From assembly GCF_032854445.1 (NCBI RefSeq), contig NC_088302.1, positions 21,465,788-21,525,787 on the forward strand: a DNA stretch of 60,000 nt. The letters are read 5' to 3'. The notes under the pieces were generated by a model that was not told the origin of the DNA, searched no databases, and was given only the letters and a program-made list of their open reading frames with translations. Positions 1 through 14,400 of this stretch are shown here, in pieces. Both the position numbers and the translations under genes were made by a program. The DNA is from Liolophura sinensis (Eukaryota; Mollusca; Polyplacophora; Chitonida; Chitonidae). Every line of letters starts with the position of its first letter. Within the stretch, counting starts at the first letter, position 1.

Positions 1-1178
1 ACTGGGGTTTGCCCATTGCTCTAAATGCATATCTCGCACTTCCTGAAGAGCGCTGATGAATTGTATTGGTTTTACTATAATGTGTCTCCTATCATACAAA
101 AGCACAAAAAAAAGGCTCGTGGACTTCGGTATGTATGTGGTTTTTAAACTTTAGCCTTCTTTATACCCCAGCAGTCAGCCTAAAGTCAACCTTGTGACAT
201 CAGTGGTGATAGCTGTCAAAAAAGCTCCATTTGGGAAAGAGTCTAAAAAATTTCTAAACGCTGGCAGAAAATTAGCATCAAAAAACACATTGGTACTGAT
301 ATATAGAGGATACTGCGCGTTGAAAGTTGAATACCATAAATATTGCTTTCATGAAAGGTGGAAATGATAACCCACAAGACTTGTAGCGTCAAGTTAGCTA
401 TCATTTCCCTCTTTTGTGCGATATTCTGTGTATTATTTTTATTTTGATAATATGATGATTTTGTGTACTTGAAGGTTATATATATTGAATATTTTAGCTG
501 CAGGACTGTATAGACCTGTAAATAGCGTGATGCTGTGTATGACGTCATGTCTTGTTGCGTGATGTATAAGAATGTTAAAGTTGACTGAACTTGTATTTTG
601 ACGTCATTTCGCTGAGCTTGGAATGAAATGTCATAAAACAGAATGTCTCTTTGTTGACATCATGGCGTCTGGGTATGTAATAACAGACCGGTTTGCTGAC
701 ACATCTAACTGAGTATTTGAGGTATCGTTTTTATCAGTGAAGGTAATCCTAACATTTTACTTTACTTTAATATGTATATATATTTTTTTGATATATCAAA
801 ATTACAAAAAAAAGACACAAAAAATTCATGTTTTGGCATAAATTTGAATTTGCCTGAAAGACATGACTGCTTTACCAGATACTTGACAAGCCTTCTTTAA
901 AGTTCTTAGTATAATTTGGTAAGTTCCTCAGTAGCTTACCAAAAGTGAGTGATTTACGTGGGGGAACTGCGGTTATCCAACAATAAAACTGACTGCCGTC
1001 GTATAAGAGAACAGTTCTTCAGTATGACCTTGAACAACAATCAATCATTTGTCAGTCAGCCTTCGGCTGTGTCAGTGACAACACTCAAACCAATTGAGTA
1101 ATGAAGGTCTGCAGATAAATAAACGAAGATGTAATCAATGCATTCCTGCTGTTTTATACATGTACTTATACATTTCAG
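1..1178 (+). other. Upstream intron of MGAT4, no exon seen
   Basis: No exon for the membrane anchor was found: no hydrophobic reading frame here ends with a donor in the phase needed by the exon at 1179. The stretch is AT-rich unique sequence with several GACGTCA-like motifs near 541-610. Confidence 0.6.
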
Positions 1179-1338
1179 ATGCTACCAATGAAGTTCTGGT
1201 GGAACACCGGCTAGCAGAGATGAGGGAGCGCCTGGAGTTTGCCCAGAACCTGAACAAAATCCGTGAACATGACCTCAAAGTGTTGCAGAGCCAGTTCAAG
1301 TTCATGGTCAACTCCCAGGCCAACCTAGACAACCACAG
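1179..1338 (+). CDS. MGAT4B: MGAT4 exon: stem coiled coil
   Basis: The exon follows the acceptor catttcag and ends CACAG before gtatca. It starts in phase 1 (two bases finish a codon begun upstream) and ends in phase 2. The 52 full codons are rich in E, L, R, Q and K with heptad-like spacing ([15 protein letters not shown]). This fits the luminal stem that follows the membrane anchor in MGAT4 enzymes. Confidence 0.9.
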
Positions 1339-2338
1339 GTATCAATCATCCCACTGGCTAGTATTTTAAAACTGGGACCAGTTCAACAAAGCCAAGCTCT
1401 GATTAATTAACATTTGAAATTCCACACAAACACTTATTTTTGAATCCTTGGAGCTGCTAGCAGGTCATGCTAAGAAAAATTTGTCACAATTTTGACTTCT
1501 TACTGTTGGTATTAAACTATGCACCGCAGAATTTTAGACTTTCAACTTACTAAATCGAAAACTGCTGGAGGAATTGCTCCTAGCCGTGAGAGCAATGTTT
1601 GACATGACCAGAAAGCTAAAATGCAGTTCTCACTGAAGGAACTATGCCAGTCCCAAAGCCTAAATTTGTGCTTTAAAGGAAAGGACAACACTGGACGAAA
1701 TGTGTATTTGCATAGACAAAGTATTTCACACATCGTTTAAAAAGCGTAACTTGTGCACACATTGAAGCAATCAAAAGCCGTGCTTTCAGTTTTAACCAAT
1801 CAGGAGCAAGTTATTTCTATTATCCAAGGGAGCACCTGTATCTGCTTACCTGAACCCTGTTCTACCTTTTAATCATATGTGCATGGGGTACGAGTGGCAC
1901 TCCTTCATGTTTCCACTTGCTTTTATCTTGTAAGAAGTCCTCGTTAAAAATTGTTTTACAGAGTTACCAAGTATGTCAGATAAAAATGTTTGTGGTCATT
2001 TACGTTTACATTTGTCTCCAGTGCTCTTCCCATAAAATAAGTCAGCTTATATTATTTGATGTCTTTACCTTTAAAAGAAATGGTTAAATGATAAGGATCA
2101 AGGTAATCCGGATTGTTGTTTTTTTTTTTTTTTAATTCTAACCACTTTGCATCTCACTACTACATGGACCTGTTCTGCTAGACTTGTATCTCTCTCGCCC
2201 CAATTTGATGAAGTTTGACCATGTCTTTTAATTAACATTCTGGAATATACACAACTTGCACTGGTTATTGATTTCACAAACTTAATACACCTTTTGATAA
2301 CAACTGCATGTCTTTTTTTTTTAAAGTTTCACGGTATA

Positions 2339-2400
<62 letters not shown>

Positions 2401-5400
2401 AAAGACCCTGCAGTTGCATTAGATGCATAAATCATAGCATAGGCAGGTGACATTGTCACATTCCAAAGCTTAGTCTTCATAGTTATATATTGCCGTACAC
2501 TGTGTGACTTTTTACTCATTTTTAAATTAAACCAGACCTGACTTATTTTTTAGTTCCCATTACCTCAAAGGGTGTCATGAAACAAAAATAAATTGTAATA
2601 TTGCAGTGGTTTCCTTCATACATGTGTATACATTTATAATTTTGAAAATGCATGGCAAACTGAGTTGTACTGATATGATGGTTCATCAAGACATTTTTTG
2701 TTTTCGGCATACATGTTTTTAAGTTCTCCCATTGTTTACACAACCTTTTACGTTAATTTTATTTATTTATTTATTTATTTGATTGGTGTTTTACGCCGTA
2801 CTCAAGAATATTTCACTTGTACAACTGCGGCCAGCATTATGGTGGGAGGGAACCGGACACAGCCAGAGGGAATTCCACAACCATCCGCAAGTTGCTGCCA
2901 GACCTTCCCACGTACGGCCAGATTTATGTTAATTGATATAATCCCTACTGCTAAAACTCCATAAGCCATTGACCCATAAGACCACACATTCATTTCCATT
3001 TCCCTGTCAGCAACCTTTGGATGGTCGTGGGTTTCCCTGGTTTCCTCCAAATATAATGCTGGCCACAGATATATAAGGGAAATATTCTTGAGTATGGTGT
3101 AAAACATCAATCAAGTAAATAAATCAATGAAGCAGTCAGCCTAAACAGCCCCGGTTTCCCACCCACCCTTACTCTGAATGGTGGCCACAGGCCTGTAGGC
3201 TAGAAGTTACGTAGACAAGTGACACTAACGTCGTGATTATGGGATTGATTTTGATAACAATTGTTCTTATTTTCCCTGCAGCCGTGCCTCCTCTAACGAG
3301 TCAATCCTCAGAGAGATGCAGCAGGCTCTGCAGAATTACAGCCGTCAGACAGACCACCAGCGCATCTACATCCCTAGTATTTTCAGCTACCTGCCTCACC
3401 TGTTGGGTAATGATGGCAGTGTGCAGCCCGCCTTCAAGATCTCCCAGAATAGGATAGGAGGTAACCTCACACAGTCTTGTATGAGCTTTAAAGAAACATG
3501 TTGCCGATGGCAAAAGAAAAATTGTCATCTTCACAAAGTTCAGACTTCCAGATGTCTACTGTCGTTTATCTGGCTTTGAGTGGACAGTCAAATGATCCAG
3601 GCTTTTTTTCACTATAAACAACACCCTACATTTTATAGTACCTTTTTATGTACCCTGTAAACCTTTTCTGATAAAAGCTAATGGCATACAAAAGTTTGGG
3701 AATTTGAATATAAAAAAATGCTATTAACAATATTGTACAAATTAAGCATCAACTCCCTGTTATCCCAATTATTACTGAGTTGTTCAAGTACACAAAAGGA
3801 ATATTTTCTTCACTTCTCCATCTACTTTACCCAGGGTAAGTTCTGGCTGAAAAAAGCTGCTGGTTTTCACAGCATCAAAGTGAACCAGGAACTGTGCAAA
3901 GGAGAATAACAATGACAGTGACTATGAAAGTTGGATAATATTTATCTAACTATTTTCAGATTGAGCTGTAAAATAGGTGTGTATGATTCCCTGAACTTTA
4001 AATTCGGAACACCTGATTTCGAAATTTTGAATTTTCCAGTTAAATTTAAAATCAAATTTGTTGTGTGGCAGTAGGGTCTTTATGACATTGCCCACAGGTC
4101 TTGCAGCCTATACATACACTGAGCATTTGTTGCAATGTGTTTCAGTGACTATGGTCTATGGAGTCCCCACGGTGAAGCGAGCCCGAGAGAGCTACTTGAT
4201 CCGCACCCTAGAACACCTGGTGAATGGCTTAGATGAGCAGGAAAAAGAAGATTCTCTCATCGTGATCTTTGTTGGAGAGGCAAGTTCTATGTGATTGTGC
4301 TTTCATTTTTTTTGTTCCGAAAAGGTAAAAAGGTGTAGAAATTCAGCCAATGAATATGCTTTTTCTTTGATATTCATTGACAACGTCTAGTTAAATACAT
4401 GACCTGACAACATGATCACTGCAGAATGTTGAGAAAAGGTCTAGAAATTCATCCAATGAATATGCTTTTTTCTGAGATATTCATTCACAACATCTAGTTA
4501 AATACATGACCTGACAACATGATCACTGCAGAATGTTGAGAAAAGGTGTAGAAATTCAGCCAATGAATATGCTTTTTTCTTGGATATTCATTGACAACGT
4601 CTAGTTAAATACATGACCTGACAACATGATCACTGCAGAATGTTGAGAAAAGGTGTAGAAATTCAGCCAATGAATATGCTTTTTTCTTGGATATTCATTG
4701 ACAACGTCTAGTTAAATACATGACCTGACAACATGATCACTGCAGAATGTTGAGAAAAGGTGTAGAAATTCAGCCAATGAATATGCTTTTTTCTTAGATT
4801 TTCATTGACAATGTCTAGTTAAATACATGACCTGACAACATGAACACTGCGGAATGTTCAGAAAAGATGTAGAAATTCATCCAATGAATATGCTTTTTTC
4901 TTAAACATTTATTGACAACGTTTAATTAAATACATGACCTGACATCATGAGAACTGTGGAATGTTGAGAAAAGGTGTAGAAATTCAGCCAATGAATATGC
5001 ATTTTGAAAAGACATTCATATTTAGCTCATGTGATTTGCCTGTTTAATACATTCTGATTGCCCTTTGTTATTCATTGGGAGTTTTTGAGGTTTATCATGT
5101 CTTTAAGGGATAAAAGTGATAAAGCCTATAAAGTTTTACTCTGACTGCGTTTTCGCTTTACATCACTGCCACCACTAGACAAGCTTGACCTTTGGAGCCT
5201 GTGTGACACTCGTAGGCATGTTTAAGCTTATCCGTTCCAGTGGTGTCTTTGTGCCGAACTATTCAAACACCTGTCATGAATAAAATTGTTCAGGTTTTGG
5301 TTAGAATCATGTTGTATGCACTTTAGATAAGGAGAATGCATGTGTATAAAATATTATTAGAACAGTGGTTGAGACACGAGTTTTTGTGAGTTCTCCCATC

Positions 5401-8400
5401 ATTTCCTGCCTCATCACTGTGACCACAGTGATCTTGGCGTTGTTCTTGCCTCATCACCATGACCCCACTGTAACCTTGGCGTTGTTCAAAATTTCAGTAC
5501 AAAATTTGCTAGTGATGGCAGTGATGTACAGAGAGCGGCACATGTACTATAAGGAGTATGCTATGGAGTCTTACATGACCTGCCCCAGGAATGACCCCAA
5601 ATCTGACATTTATGGTCAAACGTGAACAGCTTTTGTTTGTCCTGGAGGTGTACACAAAATATCATTACAACATCTACTATATACTTAAAGATGTCTTCTG
5701 GTTTCCATCACGCATAAACCTGTCTGATGTCAAAAAAACGAAAAATTGGTCACTTTGATTCAGTTAAATAAAATAAACAAATAAAGACATCTTCTCTTCT
5801 CTTGTAGCCTTTTGATTTGGAGTACGTTAAAGAGGTGGGCAAGGAAATAGAAGCCAGGTGAGTGGAAATTTGTTTTGAACTCTGACAATTGTCTGTATTT
5901 GTTGCTAGGTCTGTCCGTTGGGAGGTCCAATTTTTGACATCAGGCCTTTTACAAAACAAAGGGCTTGAGTTCAACTGAGTATAAACCTCAAAGAATGAAA
6001 GTAAAACCTGTAAAAAAGTTTTTACAGTTGTAGGATTTTGTTGAGTTCCAATTGTCATCCGTAGCATTAAATTAGCAGCATTTGCTAGCGTAAAACTTAT
6101 GTTCGATTGACATTATGCCTTGCAAATGCAAATTTTCTGGAACACATTATTCTCAGTAGTTTTGGAAGCTTGCTTTACAATGGTGATGTAATGTATGAAG
6201 CCAGATATCATTGAGGTACAGTGCAACTGACATTCGTAAATCTTTTGTCAGCCGTAATAATTGTTTGAGGTAAATTTTCGCAAGGCAGATTTGGGAAACA
6301 ACATTCAAAACAAACCACCGAATAATTAAGAAACTATGTAAGAAATCAGAACAGTCATGTATGGAGGAGTTGTCAGCAGTGTTGGAAAGACTCAAGAATT
6401 GTTCTAGACAGGTAAATTTAATCAGTACTCCCAAGTCGTGAATAATAATAGCAGGTCATGTCGGTTTATGTTCCAGGTTGCCGGAGAGCGTGAAAAATGG
6501 CCTGATAGAGGTGATCGCCCCTCCAGCCTCCTTCTACCCTGATCTGAACCAACTCCAGCTGACCCTGGGGGATCCTCCAGAGAGAGTGAAGTGAGTATGA
6601 TGCCGACGCGTTATGGCAGATTTGTCAGGGGTGAGGTATACATATGCATGTAGTGATACCGCTCAGTCCTGGCAGCACCCAGGATTTGGCCTTGGGTGGG
6701 TTAGCAGTAATATTTATTTATTTGATCTGATTGGTATTTTACTCAAGAATATTTCACTTATACGACGGCAGTCAGCATTATGGTGGGAGGAAACCAGGCA
6801 CAACACGGGGGAAACCCACGACCATCCGCAGGTTGCTTGCAGACTATCCACAGTTAGCAATTATAATCCATGCTGACGATGAGTGTCGTCCTTTCAACAT
6901 GTCATGTGACATATCATCACTTAACAATTGGCCAGTCAAATTTCAGTTTTGATCTGTTCATGACCTTTGGACAAAATCATGATTTTTCTAAACCCCATGC
7001 ATCGCTTCACAGAGACAAGTTACAGACCCAGTTCGACTTGTGAGCCATCAGGTCTATATTTGACGAAATTTTTTGTTCTATTGTCAGTCTTTGGCATAAC
7101 TACATGTTTTAACGTAAATGATCCAACCTTTTGCCCCAAAATGGTCATTTTAAGAGGGAAAAACATGTCACAAAATTTTTTGCTGCTAATATTGCAAAAC
7201 ATTGTTCCTTCGCAAACAAACCTCAAAATATCTTTCTGAGATCAGGAGATCACTCAAAATCAGGTAAATGAGGTCAAATGTACAACGGTCATGGGTGATC
7301 TTTTGGCCATTTACCGTATTCTGATGGCACAAACCACTACGGGACCTCCACATGCAATTGTATTGTAATTTAAGCAGTACTTCAAGAATCATTGCCGCCG
7401 TCGTATAAGTGAAATGTTCTTGAGTACGGCGTAAAACACCAATCAAAAAATCAATCAATCAAGAATCATTGTTATTCAGTGGTATTCAATTATTTGAATT
7501 AATACAAAACAAGATTTGAACCCATGATCATTGTATCCGGATATGTTATACCAGTAGTGAGCTCCAAAAATACTTGCATCATGTGGAATACATACCGTAA
7601 ATGACCTTAAGTTTTGCACATGAGTTGCTGTCATCTACTTTCGCATGATCTGAGTTGGCAGCAAGATGACAGTCCGTTTCATTATCCTGCCAGCACTTGC
7701 AAATCCTCGCCACATGGGGTCAAGTCACTGGCAGTGAGATGTACAAGTTTCCTGACCAGTAGGCTTACATATGCATCTCTTAATATACTCATGAATGAAA
7801 TTGAAGAAAGTATCAGGTGGTGTCTATTAAAAAGCTTTAAATTTGAAACACTCTCTCAAAGCATGACCCACACGAAACAAGGAATGTACAAGTGCAAAGT
7901 ACACTGCAGGCGAACCGATTATTTGGGTTAGGCCTATGTGGAATTCACCTCACACCGTTACCTGGTAAACAGTTGTCTGCTGAGAGCCCTCATTATGCAA
8001 CGAATATGTGTACAAATGTATTTCAGCTAAAAACAAATTTCACTCAGAAATATTTGTCATCAACTTCCCGTGTCCATGTAATTCCAAATCTGTATGTCAT
8101 TCTACACGCACATTTTGTTTCTTTACAGTTAGAACTGTCCTTCTATTGCAGAAGAGTTCCTTTCCCCACGTTTTGTATCGGGAACCTCCCGGTAGACACA
8201 GAAAACATACTTCACGTGAGGTTTTCCGAAAACTACCACGATTTACTTTTACCCCTTTACGGTAGCACTGTGTGCGAGTCTGGCATATCGTGAACCGAAA
8301 TTTGTCTGAGTATTTATCCCTTTAGGAGTTCGCACAACACCATCACTGGCTTTATATCAAAATAAAATATAAGGTTTATGATTTCCTATGTACAATTTTG

Positions 8401-11400
8401 TCCAGAGGTGATTTCGCGTCCCCAGCAACAGATATGATTATCTTTTTGCCCTTCGCCAGCAAAAATCATGTTCTTGGAAATTTTGAGTCCTGTGAATGTA
8501 AGCAGCTTGTACCTACATGTAGACATAAAGCCAGTCTGTCTGACTCAAATTTCATGTGAGCGGACTTGGCTAAGTATTAACTAAACTAAGCATTTGATTT
8601 ACGAAATATGGCCAGAAGTTGGCAGTCTTTCAAATTACACCAGAATGAACAAGAAATGTTTAGCTGCAGCGGCACAAAGGCATATGTGTAGGTGTCGCTT
8701 TAATCATAGTTTGACATTTTCATCGCGTCTGCTGGTAGGCCTAGTTTGCAAGTATTTATTCGTGGTATGCTAAATTCTGTTACAGCTTTGTATATGCTGC
8801 AGTTTAAAAGCAGATGTTTGCCATGACACTCCACATGCATAAAAGTGCAGGGTAGTCACGCTTAATCTCCACCGAGTTTTCTCCCCAATTCACATTTATC
8901 ACAAAGTGATGATAATAAAACAACTTGTTGCTAAAATTATGATGATTAAAACTGATGAAACATGGATTGTTGGTGGTAGGAGCATAGATTAACTGCTCGG
9001 TGAAGCGTGAGCTTGTTTATTACAGCCTTGAACTGTCAGTATAATCCCCTGACCACCCCTGATGCTCTCTTGCGGCGCCCATTCAGTAAGAATTACAATC
9101 AACACAATGAATCCTGGAATGCACTTAAGGAGTCCCAGGGCAAGACTTTAGGTCATTAACCGTATGTCTCTTCCGTTCCAGAATGAACTGATTTGTACAC
9201 TCAGTGAGGTATTTCCAGTGTTAGTCTATAGTTGCAGAATGTTGCAGCTCTTGTGAATTGTCATTTTTAAGCAGAAATCGAGAAGCAGCAGAATAAATCA
9301 ACACTCAATTGAAAAGATCAATCACACCATCTGTTACGTTTTCCATCCAATTTGAAATAATAAAAAGCTGAGATGGCCAATCTCAGCTAGTTTCATTTGC
9401 ATTCCTTTCCACCTTCAGAGGAAATGTTTATGAATGTCGTAGTACTTACGTTTATTCCACATGCTGGCGATATTTTTTATTATTGAATCTTTGTCTTCTT
9501 TTGTCTTCGTAGATGGAGAACAAAGCAGAATTTAGATTTTGCTTTTCTCATGCTGTATGCTAAAAATAGAGGTTTATATTATACTCAGGTAAGTGTACAG
9601 CACTTTTTCCCCTTTGTTTTTTCTAATTTTGTGTTTTCCTTCATTCAAGTTTTATAATATATAACGGTTTGTTTCAACAGGCTGAGCCACTGCCACTTCA
9701 TTAACATCCCGAATCAAAGGGAGACAATCAAAGAATCATAGAGAGACAACCCGCTAACAGATTATAAAATACTTAGATGGTTGTGGTTTACTCTTTGCTG
9801 TGACATGATGTATTGATGGGAATGATTTGTGTCATAAATTTTAGAAAATTGATCTTTCTGTGTAATTCTTTGTCAGCGCTGCATAAAATGGCTTCTGACG
9901 AATTTATGTCTCAAGTTATGCATTCATATCATCTGCCAAACACTATTTTTTTGTCTCATTAGTTTTATTCTTTTGTCTCATTAGTTTTATTCTTTTGTAG
10001 CTTGAAGATGATGTGATTGCCAAACCAGGTTACATGGCAACAATGAAAAATTTTGCTATTAACCAAAAAAATAACAACTGGATTGTGTTAGAGTTTTCAC
10101 AGTTGGGTTTTATAGGTAAGTGTGGCGGCAGTTATGTGTCGATGGTCAAGCTGATATGTTCATTACTCTCTTATATAAAAATACGTGGGGGGCAGATTTA
10201 GTCTTTTAATTGCTAAGACACAAGAGGCCTTGATACCGACCTGGTCTGCTACCAATATGTAGTTCACATCTGTAAGTCAGAAGTTTAAAAGTTTGTCAGT
10301 AATTTGGCCAAGGTCGATGGTTTACCTAAGGCACTCTGATGTCCTTCACCAATAAAAGTGAAAAACATCACTGTAGTGAAAGTATGACATCGAATAGCAG
10401 TCAATAAATAAAAAATATATTGGACAAGCTGGTAGATCTACTGGTAGAGATACTGTACTCTTGTGCACTGATTTAACATACCCTGTTCCCTGTGGTTCCC
10501 TGTTCATCTGCTCCTTTATATCAAGAGGCCTGTCAGAGTTTCTGCTCTTCATGAAGCTGATTAACATTGTAACAGGCTGAAGTATCCTTGATTTTTTGCA
10601 GTTTAAGTAGATATTATGAAACTGTTAGATCTAAAAATGTTGTGCCACTGGTGTCATTCAAAAACCTGTTAGATTTGTCTGTCTTGATGTCTTACAAGTT
10701 CAGGTTCCTGGCTCTCATTGTTCCCGTGGTGGTAATAAGCAGTAGACAATTCTATCCCGTGTAGTTTTACATGAAGTTTATATGTGCCTTGCAAATAAAA
10801 CTGGCTACCATTGGTTGATTAACTTTAGTTGAATATGCCGTTATACACCAGTTAAAGGGATACAGAATTTATGTGATTGGCTGACAGTGGAGATAGTTCC
10901 CCTGGGTAAATCTGGCAGCCTCAGACATGCTTGAATAATGTACCCTGCAAAAATTCAGCTTAGGGTAAGCATAGCCTGGGCTTGCCCATCTGTCACACCA
11001 GCCACTCAGAATCGATTCTGTAGCCCTTTAAATTTATGAATGCTTTCATGTGTCACTCTTTCCAAATGTGCATGACGGAAACACATGTATGTGCAATATC
11101 TCTTTCACAGAGAAGATCTCACCTCTGTCACATGTAAACGAACTTTCAGACTTGACTCCTCTTTTCTAAATATATATCTAACTCGTTATGATGAAATGAT
11201 CTTTTGCAGGTAAAATGTTCAAGTCACAAGACCTGCCGTTATTTGCAGAATTCTTTGTGATGTTCCACAACGACAAGCCAGTGGATTGGCTGCTGGACAA
11301 CTTATTGACTGTCAAGTATTGTAGTCCAGAAAAGAGTCCTGTAAGCTAATATGTATTTATACGCTTGCCATAGATAAGTAGTAACCTGTCATCATGCTTC

Positions 11401-14400
11401 AAATGTAATCCAGACAACAAAATAGATCCTGACAAACTGAAAAGTTGTTAAGTACGACATTAAATCAAAAGCACTGACTGACTCACCCTTGGATCAAATG
11501 CTATGCTGATGATATCCTCTTACACATTTTGGTGGTGGCTGTTTGACAGAGTTGTCTCTCTTGTGGAGTTTCCGTGTTAACTTTTAGTGCAGAAGCCTGT
11601 AAAACCATTTTTGGCTGATTTTGCTGCCAAAAATATCAATCAAGAAATTCTTATGATATAAAAATACCCCATACAAATCTGCATTACTAGCTTCTCCAAC
11701 CAGATTTTTAGGCATAAAACATTCACCCCAGTTTCAGATGTATTGGTTATCACTCACTGGTCCTTACTCGGTGCATTGTACAGAATACATTTATAGCAGT
11801 AAAAATGACAAAGTCCAGGGGTTCGTTAGAAGGTGGTTACCAGTTTTCTGCAGCGTGTTACTGCTGCAGAAAATGGGGCAGGTAGTCTACTACCTTTACC
11901 ATTGCTCCTATTTTACTGAATTTTAATTTTCTGTCAGGTAGCAGAGGGCAGCCTTCTGTTCAAAGAGATAATGACAGCCCTGCACAGCTGCAGTACTTAC
12001 CTATGCAATGTTAGTCACTGATAATGTTTTTACCTGCTCCTGATTTTAGGCTAAACTCTCTGACTAAGGGTGTGCATGCTGCTTTATGTTTACAGGCTCA
12101 CTGTAGGAAGGTAGTAGCTGAAGTCAGAAGGCGCTACAAGCCTTCACTTTTCCAGCATGTAGGCATACATTCTTCTCTGAAAGGGAAGACACAGAAACTC
12201 AAGGTACAGTACCCTAATTCCTCAACCTTTTCACATATGAAACAGCAACTTTCAGTGCCATTTATGCATATTTTTGATTCGATTTTGGAGCCAAAACTAC
12301 ATTGGTTGGATCAGCTAGTTTCAGGGCTTGACAAAAAGTATGATTTTACCATTCAGCACCAAATAATGCCATCAGAATATGATTGAGTAAACAGCTTGCA
12401 AACATGCGAAAAGGTTGAAGAGTGACGGTGTCATATTTTTTAGCTTACTGTTATGAAGTAAACAGAAAGACTTTGGTGGCCTAAGGGTTAGATCATCATC
12501 CTCAGAGTCAGGAGACCTGAGATCAAACCCAGGTCAGGTCTCACTAAAGACTTTAAAAATAGTACTTGTTGCTTCCTTGCTTTGCATTCAGCGCTGAGAG
12601 GCTAGGGCAAGGAAATAGGACTGGTTGACCTTGTGTCTATAGCACAAAACTACATATAATGAAATTATAAAAAAAATTTATGAGAAAGGATACTTAATTA
12701 ATCTGAAATATACATGTATCCTAGTCAAGTCTCCTGGCTAAGTATAACCAACAAATTGTGGGAGAAAATAGTTAGTATGTTGGCCTGTCATACATGTAGA
12801 TGTATGTCAAACTTTGATCATTTTCTTCAAAATGTTCGCGGGGCCTCTGTGGCTCAGTCGGTTAGCGCGCTAGCGCAGCGTAATGACCCAGAAGCCTCTC
12901 ACCAATGCGGTCGTTGTGAGTTCAAGTCCAGCTCATGCTGGCTTCCTCTTCGGCCGTAAGTGGGAAGGTCTGTCAGCAACCTGCGGATGGTCGTGGGTTT
13001 CCGCCGGGCTGTGCCCGGTTTCCACCCACCATAATGCTGGCCGCCGTCGTATAAGTGAAATATTCTTGAGTACGGCGTAAAACACCAATCAAAAAAAAAA
13101 AAAAAAAAAAAAAAAATCAAAATGTTCGTGTGACCATTATGGTCATGTCTATGCTATACTTGATGGTCAGAAATGTAACACTTACAGATGACTCTTTGTT
13201 ATCGGCTATCAGAATTCTAGCAAAAATACTACTTGACATTAAAACTCATTGGGCCTTAACTCTTTTTACACTATTGTTGCTTATGTAAAGGTATATTTGA
13301 AGGTAAAATAAATAAGAAAATTGATTAAATATGCACATACAGCTTGAGACATCAGTGAAAATTTCATGTGAAAAAAACTTTCCATCTGTTTTTTGTGTCT
13401 GACAGTAAAACATACCTATTGACCAGGAATGTAAGTGAGATAAAAATGGTTTTAGCAAGGTTATCTCCCCTAATTTAGAACATAGGTAAGACTGTTTATA
13501 CTCACAAGTTGTGCATGCTGGGTATTGACATTGTACTCCCCAAGATGACATGTAAGAGTAGATTATCAAATTCTGTTTAAACAAATGTTTCCAGAATTTT
13601 ATATATATTTGGCACAATTTCAAGCCTGCTAGTAAACATCCTGACAAGGACTTTGTCAGGCATGAAATCCCATTTTATCAAGCACAAACTGAATGGTACC
13701 TGATAAACTATGTGTGTAAATAACATTGAACGAGTTTTGAAATTTGTCAACCACACCTAAAAATGTTCAGATCTGTTGTAGTCTTGAAAAATCACAATTT
13801 AGAATTTTAGAATTTGGTTTGTTTGTACCTTACTTGTCTTACTTGTGTGTACGTGTAAATGACGTCTACTCATGGTGTGTCTACAGGATAAGGACTTTGC
13901 TAAGCAAGATGCCAGCCTAATCCGTAGTCACAAGAACCCACCAGCAGAGTTGCGTACCTCCCTGACGGTCTACCAGAAGTACATGCTGGAGAAAGCGTAC
14001 ATGGGAGAGACCATTTTCTGGGGACTCACCCCCGAGGCTGACGATACCGTGGAGTTCCATATGAAGCCTCCTGTTTTCATACAGAGGTGAGACTATGGCC
14101 ATTCCCCTGGGTGGTAGCTGGTCTGGCAAATGCTTACAAAGCCTTAATAATCAGTTGTGAAATGTGTTCGCAGGTGTTGACAAGGAAATCTGTAGTTTAC
14201 AATGGAAAGTAATACTCAGTTATGGCTTAAGATGGAGATAGGAACAGCGCCATCTGGATGTTGTAATCTAATGCATGTAATATATAATCTGTTGTCATTT
14301 ACTATCACTATTACTTAGTAATATTGCCCTTGAAAGTATACCACTAAGTTGTCTCCCTTCAGACAACATCCAGATAACACTATGCCCATTTTGGTCATGG

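Noticed and set aside
2274-2519. Frames through TA microsatellites (also 35,258-35,570)
   Set aside because: They encode only alternating Tyr-Ile from simple repeats.
5365-5625. An extra MGAT4 exon in the GC-AG intron
   Set aside because: The frame comes from a short duplication; the exons at 4,146 and 5,808 already join in phase and match the family without it.
12840-12930. A tRNA gene on the plus strand
   Set aside because: Boxes A and B are present but about 68 bases apart, and the sequence continues into a SINE body with A tail and target duplication.
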